Below are positions 47,782-57,235 of a stretch of DNA of 64,000 nucleotides, piece by piece. Origin of the DNA: Allantophomopsis cytisporea (Eukaryota > Ascomycota > Leotiomycetes > Phacidiales > Phacidiaceae). Location: positions 558,001 to 622,000 of the forward strand of contig CP103024.1 of NCBI GenBank assembly GCA_024752435.1. Reading direction: 5' to 3'. Position 1 is the first letter of the stretch, and every line of letters begins with the position of its first letter. The position numbers and the translations under genes are program-made. The notes under the pieces are model-generated. The model worked only from the letters and a program-made list of their open reading frames with translations. It had not been told where the DNA came from and did no database searches.

Positions 47782-49329
47782 TTAGTTCATCTGTCTGATG
47801 AGAGCGTTGATCTTGTCCTCGCGGTTGCCCAAACTATTAGACTGTTAGTAATTATGAAATTAAAAGGGAATGGGTACACTTGCTCTCCACCCTCCACGAA
47901 GTGTCTGAACTTGCGGGTACGGAAACCACCAGTTGGGTTGTTGAGCTTGAATGGCCAGAGGAAGTTGGCGGCCTGCTTGAAGTTTGGACCGACGGTGTAG
48001 ATCTCGTGGATGAGATCCTCCATACAGACGATACCGTACTTGCCGAGGTTGGCCTCAATGAGGGAGTTGTCGGTAAGAGCAATGCGCTGCTTGTCGATCT
48101 TTCCGTAACCACGCTTGTAGACGAGCTCGCGGACGGTCTTGAGGTTTGGGTAACCGTAAGCGATCCATGGCTCAACAACCTTAAGCATCTCAAGGGTAGC
48201 CTTGGTCATGCGAACAAAGATACCGTTGTTGATCTGGAGAAGACGGAGAAGCTGGAGGATCTTGCGTGGCTTAGGGGCGATCTTGTTAATACCCTTGATG
48301 CGGACAACGAAGACCAACTTGGCCTCAGCTGGGACGTAGTAGGAACCATCCTGCTTCGCGAGGCGGGCAAGGCGGATCTTCTCACGCTCTTGATCACGGT
48401 ACTCCTTGACGTACTTCTCAGCACGCTTGAAGATGACACCGCGCTTCTCCTTCTGGGCGGCCTTGATTGCGAGTTAGCATGGTGTTTCCGAGATATTTGA
48501 AAACAACGGTGACATAGTCATGATAAGTCAGACCCGAAAGATGGTTAATTGGCGACAACATCGACATAGTAGTGTCTAGTCGCAATATGGTTGTTATGCA
48601 TCATATAGCAGACCATGTCACCGATGTTTTCATCTTAAAAATTCACTAACCTTCTTCTTCTGGAGCTCAGCAGTGCGCTCCTCACGAGCCTTCTCCTGGG
48701 ACTTGCGCTTCTTGAGGAGAGTCTCTGGGACGAGGATGTGCTCCTTGGTAGGGACGGTGCTATAATCTCAGATTAGTCTTGTGTCCAACATACAATAGCA
48801 TGTGAAGAGAGCGCCGAGCGAAGAATTGCAGCTGTAGCGCAGCATTCTCGAAGAAGGCTAACTCGACTTTGATGTATTTGATCGGTGAAAAGGTATCGAC
48901 ATGCAACGTAGTATCATTTTCAGTGAAGTTCTGAAACGACTTGGTGCAATTGAAAATTTCTCATCCGACAAAACCTCGAACAAAAAGTCCAAGATAATTG
49001 CCAGCATATACCTCGAGACATTTCACAGTAAGACTGCTACTTGTACAACGAATGCGGCTATATTTTTGAGAGAGAAGACCAAAGTCTTCAACTCCAACAC
49101 CCCGTACTCCGTCTGTCATATCGCAAGCCATATTTCAGGCCTGAGAATATGACGGAGGAGCTCAGGAAATATCGAGCTGGCTGCGAATGTATTGGAGATC
49201 ACATTTCCAGTAGATGCTCAATATCATTGCACTCCAGCGAGAGGACGGCGACTATCTCTGAATCACACGCGAGTTCGGGCCTCATGTCTTCGAGGATAAA
49301 AGGGGATCGTACTGCTTGGTGGAGACCAT
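47782..49329 (-). CDS. RPL7: 60S ribosomal protein L7 (uL30)
   Basis: Four minus-strand exons give 251 residues: 49313-49329, 48651-48759, 47884-48461 and 47782-47833. The tiny first exon encodes MVSTK and ends in a split codon; intron 1 is 553 bp, as is common for fungal ribosomal protein genes. The start is inferred from that junction. The core is unmistakable: VPTKEHILVPETLLKKRKSQ, KEKRGVIFKRAEKYVKEYRD, VFVVRIKGINKIAPKPRKIL and LVYKRGYGKIDKQRIALTDN. The last intron (47834-47883) uses a GC donor. Only the join GGTGGAGA|TTTGGGC, giving VEGGDLGNREDKINALIRQM, restores the conserved C-terminus. Intron 2 (48462-48650) hosts a C/D snoRNA. The protein binds 5S/25S rRNA regions of the large subunit. 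Confidence 0.95.
48522..48609 (-). ncRNA. C/D-box snoRNA in RPL7 intron 2 (snR39/snR59-like)
   Basis: On the minus strand a C-box-like ATGATGC lies at 48598-48604 and a D box CTGA at 48528-48531. The 14 nt directly 5' of the D box (ACCATCTTTCGGGT, 48532-48545) are perfectly complementary to the conserved LSU rRNA sequence ACCCGAAAGATGGT. By the fifth-nucleotide rule the methylated base would be the G of CCCGAAA; in yeast numbering I take this to be Gm805. The unit is enclosed by a near-perfect 20-bp stem: 48500-48519 with 48611-48630, one mismatch and one wobble. External stems of this kind aid processing of intronic snoRNAs. Yeast RPL7A and RPL7B carry snR39 and snR59 in an intron, which supports homology. 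The C box deviates at its last base. Ends are approximate. Confidence 0.8.
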
Positions 49330-49715
49330 CTTTGCGGTTGTCGGTGATCGTCGTCGAAGAAGATGTCGTTTGGCGTTGATGGGACAAGATTCAATCGCGA
49401 ACTCTGCAATACCAATTTGCTGCAACGGGTCGTTAGCGTTGATAGGGTTTTCAGGCGGAAAGCCCTTCTAGCGGCAAATGCCAGTGTTTGTTTTGTAGCC
49501 TGAGGTCTCAAATTATTCTGCTCACGTGCGCCTCGCGACGGCCCGCGTACGCCATCTAGGTACATAGGTACCTATCTATCTACGTGTGGGCCTTTCCTTG
49601 TTATCGTTATCGGACCTTGATATTCCAGTGACTTCGTACATCATTATCGCCAGAGGTACATTCTGGCCTTCTTACAGCGCATTGTACTAAGACTCTGAAT
49701 CAAGCTGTCTACAGC
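49330..49715. promoter_or_regulatory. Divergent promoter between RPL7 and SNF8
   Basis: A 386-bp gap separates the RPL7 (minus) and SNF8 (plus) start codons. It holds short TACCTAGATGG / GTACCTATC motifs near 49550-49580. No TATA box or known ribosomal-protein promoter element was recognised with confidence. Confidence 0.45.
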
Positions 49716-50557
49716 ATGTCTCGTAAAGGTGTTGGTCTCGCAGCCTTTGATAGATCACGTATAACTTCAGCACAATATGCGTCTCATGGTACAAATCTCC
49801 GAACCTCGCAGGCAGCCTCCTTGTCAACTCAACTTTCTGTCTTCCGCAGTCTACTCCAACAATTTGCCCAAACTCATGCCAAAGATATTCGTTCGAACCC
49901 AACCTTTCGCGCAGAATTTGCGCGGATGTGTACAGCTATAGGTATCGATCCCCTTGCAAGTTCTAATGGGGGAAAAGATGCTGGCAGTGCGGGTGGAATG
50001 GGCAGCCTGTGGAGTCAGATGCTGGGAACAAGTGTCAATGACTTTTATTTTGGGCTGGCTGTGAAGGTAGTGGAGGTTTGTGGGCAGACTAGAGAGGAGA
50101 ACGGTGGGCTCATTGGTGTTAAAGAAGTGAGAGAGAGGATCATGAAAACTAGGATGGAAGGCGGGACTGAAATTACTGAGTATGTGTTTCTTATGGATGT
50201 CATCAAGCATGGTCAACTGACTGTCACAGTGATGATGTTCTTCGTGCTGTTACCTCCCTCGCACCGCTCGGCTCAGGCTTTACCACCGTCAAAGTTGGAC
50301 ACAAGCTCTATATTCGCTCCGTTCCGAAGGAATTAAACACAGATCAATCTGCCGTTCTAGAAGCTGCGCAGCTCCTTGGGTATATTAGTGTCAGTATGCT
50401 GATGCTCAATCTTCGTTGGCCAAGAGCAAGAGCTAAGACAGCTATTGAGGATTTGGTGAGCGAGAGTATGCTGTGGGTTGATAAGCAGGGCGAAGAATGG
50501 GAATATTGGAGTCCTAGTGTCCTGGGAGAGGTAATGGATGGCGAATCCATGCCATGA
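49716..50557 (+). CDS. SNF8: ESCRT-II subunit SNF8/VPS22
   Basis: Two exons, 49716-50179 and 50230-50557, give 263 residues, close to the usual 230-260 for this protein. The N-terminus is the family signature: MSRKGVGLAAFDRSRITSAQ, LSTQLSVFRSLLQQFAQTHA and FRAEFARMCTAIGIDPLASS. Then come NDFYFGLAVKVVEVC and a winged-helix region (LGSGFTTVKVGHKLYIRSVP, QLLGYISVSMLMLNLRWPRA, AIEDLVSESMLWVDKQGEE). SNF8 joins VPS25 and VPS36 in ESCRT-II on endosomes and sorts ubiquitinated cargo into multivesicular bodies; it is also tied to ambient-pH signalling in fungi. The splice join at DDVLRAVTSLAPL is clean. It shares a 386-bp divergent promoter with RPL7. Confidence 0.95.
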
Positions 50558-51243
50558 AATTTATCGTGACTTTGTTTTGGTCTGCAAGGCAGACGCAACA
50601 TGACAAGGTAATTTACAAGGATATCCGAACTTCAAGACCTGCGAGAGACGCTGCGGCACACTCAGTCGAAGAGATATTAATGCCAAGTACGACAGTGGTC
50701 AGGAAACTGCTGGGTGTAACAGCATGATCTCATGAGAATTTGCTAAGTCTAGGAGAGACCTAACCTTAAATGATGCTCAAACGATGGATAAAACGTCCAA
50801 TGAGACAGAATATGGATAATGGCTGGGACGGGACAACTAGGTACAACAGCAATATCGATGCTGCTACAACAACAATCATATCCAATGAGACTATACCGAT
50901 CAAAAACCTTTGGACAAAGCCAATTATGAGTAATTTATGAGGGTGGATCATAGAACTAGATAATAGTTGGAGAGAAGAATAATGGGCACATGGGACAGTT
51001 ACAAAATAATTAGGGACGATACCACAGTGTATGTTATAATTCAGAATATACCACAATGCTAGCACAAAAATCGTCACCACGCCACCCAAACTGCGTGTAC
51101 AGTCTCCAATGCACAACTCCCCAGTGATAACGATAAACCACAACAATAAACGCCAAGATCCGTTTCAAAAAGGAGAGACCCAATCATAACGCAACCAAAC
51201 TAAACAATGCATCAGTCTTCACTCCAGTCATAATATGTCCATT
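50558..51243. other. Convergent intergenic region
   Basis: This is the 3' flank of SNF8 (plus) and ATG15 (minus). A hydrophobic minus frame at 50766-51146 (126 codons) has no start context or recognisable fold and lies where ATG15 3' UTR would be. Nothing else was seen. Confidence 0.45.
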
Positions 51244-53371
51244 CTAAATCTCATTTCCTGTAGTCTTAGGGTCCAAGTCAAGACTTGATTCGTAAGCTTT
51301 ACAGTATCCAAGCCAGCTCCTGTTAACACAACGGTGTTTCTTCTTCTGATCAGGTGTGTTAGTGGGCGATGGGTCAACGCAAATTAGGCCGAACCATTCT
51401 TTGGACGTACATGTATGCTCCGTCGTGTGTGTTGAGGAGTGTGTAATGGGTGTTGAGATTGTGGGGGGAGTGGTTATGGTGTTTACGCTGCTGGGTGTAG
51501 AGGTTGCATCTCTACAACCCCAGATTGCACCTGGTGTAGCGCATGTAGTGGATAAAGTCAAGGTTGAGGATGTTGTTGGGTCGTTGCAACCGCCGAAGAA
51601 CCCAGGACTTGTACAGGTCGTTGTAGGCTTCGGGGTTGGCTGAGAAGTTGTAGTTGCTGTTGGCATAAGGGAGGCCTTGCTTGTGGTCGTGACTTCGTCT
51701 CTGCAACCAAACCAGCCAGGAGTTTTACATGTGGAGGTCGAGGATGTGGTCGTTGTGCTTGTGCTAGTTGTAGATGTCTGCTGAGATGTCGTTGTGGTCT
51801 CATCAAGGCATCCCCACCAGCCAGGAGTTTTACAAGTTTCTGTTCGGGTTCTCGTCTTCGTCGTAGTTGTTGAGCTTGAACTAGAAGTTGTCGTGCTCTC
51901 AGTGCCGTTGCTTTCGAAGAACTTCCAGTTAAAGCAGTCATAACAATCCGAATCTCTCTTGCATGCTGCTACATTGTCGTACTTTCGAAGCACGTCATTA
52001 ATAACACTGTGTATCCTATGTGTTGTAACAGAAACCCTCCATGCTTTGTCTGCTACGACATCATACTCGCAGGTCCATCCAGTATGGCACACGCTCTCCA
52101 TGGCGTAACCCGCGAAAGAACAACTAGAACTGGCCCCATTACAAGTACCCATATAGACTGGGTCGGCAGTATGACCAAAGTGATGCGTTCCAGTCATCTC
52201 TCTGGTCTGCGCGGCTCCAGCATGTGATCCTGGTGGTATTGGAAGCCCCAAACGACCAGCAGCCATTGCTTCACCAGGCGCCTCGAATGTAGTAACCGGG
52301 AGTCCATATGTTAAGCCAAGTAGACTACTAACAGATCCACCAAGGGAGTGTCCTGCGAGCCAGACGTTGGAGTTTGGATAGATTGCTGTAACATTGGAGT
52401 ACAATTCTCGGGCTGCCTGATAGTATCGGTTCTCTTTCCTCAGTGACTTGGTGATGCAAGTAGTGTTACAAGCGAAAGTACCGGTTGCACAGTCACAAAC
52501 TTGTCGCCATGACCACTGTCCTTGCTGACCACAGCAGCAACTGAAGAATAGATTGTCATTCTCTTTGTCTCCAGTCGTGGTCTCAGCTCCATCGAAGACA
52601 GCCAGCGATGTACCCTTCAATCCTATTACAATAGTAGAGTTGGTTTCGTCTGCAAAGACATGACCTCGTAGACCATCACTTTCCCAGCCAAAATCAAGGC
52701 TACTGTTGAAGCCGCCGTTCACATCTTCCCAATCTCCCGTATGCGGTATATCCACATAAGCATTAGATGTCATTAACGCCAAAGTAATGACGGTCTCCTT
52801 GTCAGTGATATTCGGACCCACGACATTATCGATTGTCCATGCGGAGGGTGATAATGCCCAGACCTCTCCTTGTTCCCGCGCAGCTGCGATCATGGGGTCT
52901 ATAACCGAGGGTCTTCGATCTCGAAGACGCTGAATAGTGTGATCTTGAGTTCGAGCCACAAGTGGCGGCATCGGATCCTTCGTGGAACCATCATCGGACA
53001 TCATATATAGCGGAGCATCTGGATGTATGTCCTTCTTCCGGTGAAGGTCTGGGTGTTGATGTGTACCATGGTGGTAGATGTGTCGCAGAGACTGGAGATA
53101 AGGGATCAGTATCACTCACCTACTTTCATATAAGGGACTACCCAATACTACTCACGAACTGTTTTTCTCCATGGAGTTTGCTAGACCCGTCTGGCTGAAC
53201 AGGCAGAGGCGCAATGATGGGTGACTGGCCACCAAATCCGAGTTCTTGTCCTGGAATCAGGCCTCCAAAATAGGCTGTTGTTGGGGCGGATAAGGACAAG
53301 AACGATAAGAGTACGCCAGCAGTGACTCTGCCAGCAGATGTGCACTTCAAGGGAGTTTCTCGGAAGCTCAT
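51244..53371 (-). CDS. ATG15: Autophagic/vacuolar lipase ATG15
   Basis: Two minus-strand exons, 53156-53371 and 51244-53091, give 687 residues. The Met at 53371 puts a signal-anchor right at the N-terminus (RVTAGVLLSFLSLSAPTTAY), as in yeast Atg15, which is a type II membrane protein. The lipase class 3 core has the nucleophile elbow LAGHSLGGSVSSLLG, with Ser at about 321. Further family marks are HTGDWEDVNGGFNSSLDFGW, GLKGTSLAVFDG, a Cys-rich CCCGQQGQWSW loop and GHTADPVYMGTCNGA. The tail of about 200 residues is Ser/Thr-rich with repeated Cys units (CKTPGWWGC, CKTPGWFGC, CTSPGFFGGC and others). Atg15 reaches the vacuole through the multivesicular-body route and dissolves autophagic bodies. 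Neighbours SNF8 and a VPS9 protein act on the same route. Confidence 0.95.
51259..51876 (-). repeat. Cys-rich TPGW units in the ATG15 tail
   Basis: At least five units of the form C-x-(T/S)-(P/K)-(G/E)-(W/F/A)-x(1-2)-(G/L)-C-x-D recur: CKTPGWWGCLD, CKTPGWFGCRD, CTSPGFFGGCND, CATPGAIWGCRD and CTSKEWFGLICVD. They are separated by Ser/Thr linkers of 15-30 residues. A sixth, degenerate unit (CVNRSWLGYC) lies near the C-terminus. The spacing suggests small disulfide knots on a glycosylated stalk. Confidence 0.8.
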
Positions 53372-54119
53372 ATTAATTCTAGAACACTTGAAGTGGTCTA
53401 TTCCATAGCCAAGATGATGCAAGATGATATGGAGGATTATGTCGACGATGTCAACAATAGGACTGTGACTGATGATGTTATGAGTGGTGATTTTGGATCA
53501 TACCTAGGTGAGTAGATGGTCACAGACGCTGTGCCTATCGGCTTGAGGCGTCATCATGCGCGCTCAAGGACCGACCTCCGACCATTGGGAGGCCGCAAAG
53601 TACCTCAGAGCCCTGTACGGCGAGCCATTTCGCAACAGTCTGCAAGACATAAGGTAAACATAATAACTGCGGCAATTTCCGCATTTCTCCGCCTAATGAG
53701 TGGAGAGAAGTGCAGCTAAGTTGCCAACTTACGCAGTAACCTACGCAATTCGTGCGACACCGAGCTTCACTTATGATCACCCTATCTGTCACTATCACGG
53801 GCAACTCAACTAAGGTATCCATGCTCTGTGAGACCAGACCATTCTTCACCTTATTATTCGACTTCCCCTCTCAGGCTTTGAAAAGGTTTGAGATTTCGAA
53901 ATGTGCAAGTATATCGATTAATTTTGTACAATATTATTTCTCTGTTTCTGATCGAGATCCACATTCGTTTGTTCCCATATCCTGGCTCGTGTGGACTTCC
54001 GAGACAGCAGCAGCTTCATCGTACCGTGCTCTGCTGGTAAGAGCTAGAATTTCACAAGGTAAATACAAATCCTCCTGCTTCGGTATATATTTTCCGATTT
54101 CTACAGAGTTAAAAAGCCT
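53372..54119. promoter_or_regulatory. Divergent region between ATG15 and the VPS9-domain gene
   Basis: A 748-bp gap separates divergent start codons. Plus frames at 53516-53719 and 53752-54303 are open but have no protein-like content and overlap the next gene in another frame. No known regulatory site was recognised. Confidence 0.4.
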
Positions 54120-56604
54120 TTGGCTGACGGAGAGATGCTCCAGTTTCCAAAGTTCATGGCTAGTCCTGTTACAGAGAAGGGCGATTCCAGCCAACCACGC
54201 CCTCGTCAATTGCATGTTTCAAAATCTTTCTCCCGACTCGAGCCAAATCCGAGCTCTTTTTCCATGCGAGGTAGAGCGAGTACTTTTCAGAATGGTACCA
54301 TGATGGAGAATGAGATTGCAGAGGAGGCATCAACTCCTGTGGAGAGTCGGAAGTCGCGGGGCTTATCGGGCGTCTTTGCGAGAAGTTTCGGCATAGGGGA
54401 ACGAGAAGGCCAGAATAGTATTCCAGAGGAAGGCAGTGGGAAACTGCCTGGAGATTTTGATGACTTGCCGATTGAACTAGTCAGTCTCACCGATAGGTAT
54501 GAACGCTCCTATTTGCATCATAGTTGTCTGTCGCGAGGAGGGTCCACCATGAGTGATACCTGTTCACCAAATTTATACTTGCTGATTGTTTTTGTCTAGC
54601 TTTATCGATTCTCTTTCTGCTAAGGTTCACTCCTCACCCCCATCCGTCGACAAATTATCTGGCTTGTTCCAAGACTTCTATGTTACAGCGGCAAACCATA
54701 TTGATACACACATTTCTACCTTGTCCTCGAGACAGCATCGTAACGGATCACCGGCTCCCTCAGTCTCTTCCTTAAGCTCTACAGCCAACAAACTTCGAGC
54801 GAAAGCGTCCTCGATAAGCAGCAAGGAACCGCCAAAGATAGCTCTGGATCCTCGAGAAATTGAGCAGCAAATGCTGACGACTGATGAGATAGCTGAAAGA
54901 AAACAAAGGCGAAAAGTATTAGAACAAAAAAGACTGGAACTGGAAGAAGCTGTTGAAAGGAGAGCTTGCGAGGGCATTTACGATAGAATTTGGCGTCATC
55001 GCAGCACACAGGATGAAGCACAGGACGAAAAGCTGAGGTCTAAAACTGCTGCTTTGTCTGTGGTTGGTATTGGCCTAACAGATCTTGGCATAGATCTCGG
55101 AGAAGAGTTCAAGCAGACTGCAGCTTTGTCACAGGAGAAAGAAAATGAGGTCCGCGAGTGGTTAAATGGAGCCAGAGAAGAGCTGGTTCTTATGAATGAC
55201 CAGAAATACCCTCTCGGAAAGCTTCAACATCTCAAAGCTGCGCACAAAGGGATAGTGGATACTCTATCGCATTTTCATCCCTCATCATCGGCAGACGAGA
55301 TCATGCCTATGCTAATATATACACTCATTACTTCGCCGCCTGAGGGAATCAATGTTATAAGTAATTTATACTTTATACAGCGATTCCGCAACGACAGCAA
55401 GATTGATGGCGAGGCAGCGTATTGCCTTACCAATCTTGAGGCTGCCATTACTTTCCTCGAGACGGTTGATTTGAACAGCCTCAGAGCAGATGAGGCACCC
55501 TCAGGTCCTCCAAAATCCGCTGATCGTCCATTGACGCCACGTATTGGAGAAAGTGATCTAACAAAGGACACATCCGGCACAACTCCAGGTCTCACTGCCC
55601 CGACACTGAGTGCAGCCACTGTCAGCCCTCAAATATCAGCTACAACTATTCAGCCTAAGCCACAAGTGTCCGCTGTTTCAACACTTCGACCTGTGAATCA
55701 GTTCCAAAATCGAAGACTTAGCGACATTTTCCAGACACCAGCTCAGGCGATTGGAAATGCCGGTGAAGCAGTTTTGAGTACTGCAGATCAAAACTTTAAG
55801 AACATCAGTAACAGTCTCGGAGACAGTTATAAGTTCCTTGTGGGCAAATTAAAAGAGCAACAAAATGCCAATGTCAAAGGCTCTGACGTTGTAGTTCCCA
55901 AGACCCTGGATGACGCCAGAAAACTTATTGGCACACCATCATCTGATGAAGATGGGGTGTCAGAAAGTGGAGCCAGTTCCATTCACAGTCGAGAAGAGAG
56001 AAGCAGATCATCGGAAAAGCCGGATAAGATGCTCAATATGATTGGAGGCCGCAAGCAACCAGCTCGAGATCATAGCACAGATAGTACGAGAAGCTCTGCG
56101 AGCAACAGGAAGGTTGCTTTCGCAGAAGATGGCAAGGAGAAGGAGAAGTCTGCCTCTTCCCTGAGCTCATCTGTTCCAGCACCTGCGAATCCAGCTCTTG
56201 TTGAGTCGATGCGGAACCTGGGCAACACTCTCAATCCTATGAACCGGTTTGCTGGCATGGGAATGATGAAGGGATTCGGCAGAAGCACACCACCCGTTGC
56301 ATCTGCCTCTGACCGCTCCAAGGAACTTGATGCACCGAAACCTGTTCCTGATGGAGGTGTCGCCGACTTGGCCTCTGTAAGCACCTTACTTCTATCTATG
56401 TATAATCACAGCTCTAATTTTCCATAGACATTCCCCGACTTAGTCGCGTCGCTTCCGCATAAGGAGAAGGTGAAGGTAGACCCACCTATCAAGCGGTTTA
56501 TGGAGGTTGAGAATCCAGGCGATTTAAGGATTAATGAGGTTCTAGAACTCCTCCGAGATTATAGGAGGCTCGCAGGTGTATTGAAGGATTTGGATGCTGT
56601 GTAA
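54120..56604 (+). CDS. VPS9-domain protein, probable Rab5-type GEF
   Basis: Three exons, 54120-54496, 54600-56376 and 56428-56604, give 776 residues. A Ser-rich N-terminus leads to ELVSLTDRFIDSLSAKVHS and a helical bundle. The VPS9 core follows: EREIEQQMLTTDEI-type helix, YDRIWRHRSTQDEAQDEKLR, REELVLMNDQKYPLGKLQHL, SSSADEIMPMLIYTLITSPP and FIQRFRNDSKIDGEAAYCLT, then NLEAAITFLETVDL. The DEIMPMLIY...ANL/SNLYFIQRFR pattern, with the invariant Asp of the catalytic helix region, identifies the fold. These proteins activate Rab5/Vps21 GTPases on early endosomes. The long C-terminal half is low-complexity with no CUE or RIN module recognised. A last exon adds TFPDLVASLPHKEKVKVDPP and an LRDYRRLAGVLKDLDAV end. 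It resembles yeast Muk1 more than Vps9 in lacking a CUE domain. Confidence 0.85.
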
Positions 56605-57235
56605 ATTTACTGTTATTAGGGTTCATGAGGCGTTGAGCGGTTAGGTTGCATCTAGGTTGGGGTATATATGGATATGTAACGTCTTTTGGTCTTCAATCCG
56701 CGTGCTGCTGACATTGTGTGCATACTAAGTGGTTCTTAGACTTATTATCGAAGAAAAGTCTTAGCCACAGAGAGTTCGGAGATAAGTGATACTAGCCAAA
56801 CTTTACGTTGCCCAAATACGCTAGAGGCCGTTCTTTTAAATATCCTGGTAATTCGACATTATGTTGGTAGGATGCTTTTCGGATTTATGACAGCATAATA
56901 CTTAATCTAATCATTTCTACGGCTATGTCGAAATGGCTACGAAGAGCGCGTCAACTTTCTGATGTCAACATTTCGATCTTAGTTAGAATCAAGTGCAATA
57001 AGTGGTTGATGAATATTACTGAAATATTTAAATAGAGTATGTTCTTGACAAAGTCAAAAGTTAAAGAGGTCTGTGAGTTTAAAAGAGGTCCAGGCGTTGC
57101 TCCATATTTGTTCACGTGATATTCATGTGCTAAATTCGGAGTTAAGGAGGCCGGTCCGAGCTGAGCACCTCTGATCTTCGCCGCCAACGACCACGCCCCA
57201 GCGAAGTTCCAAGCATCAACTACAGCCTCCACATA
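56605..57235. other. Intergenic region between tandem plus-strand genes
   Basis: This holds the 3' flank of the VPS9-domain gene and the promoter of the next regulator. A minus frame at 56951-57265 has no recognisable content. Nothing else was seen. Confidence 0.5.

Noticed and set aside
47852..48500. Long antisense frames over RPL7, including a 206-codon plus frame
   Set aside because: Shadow frames from the codon bias of a highly expressed ribosomal protein gene.
50766..51146. 126-codon hydrophobic minus frame downstream of ATG15
   Set aside because: No start context or recognisable membrane family, and it lies where the ATG15 3' UTR should be.
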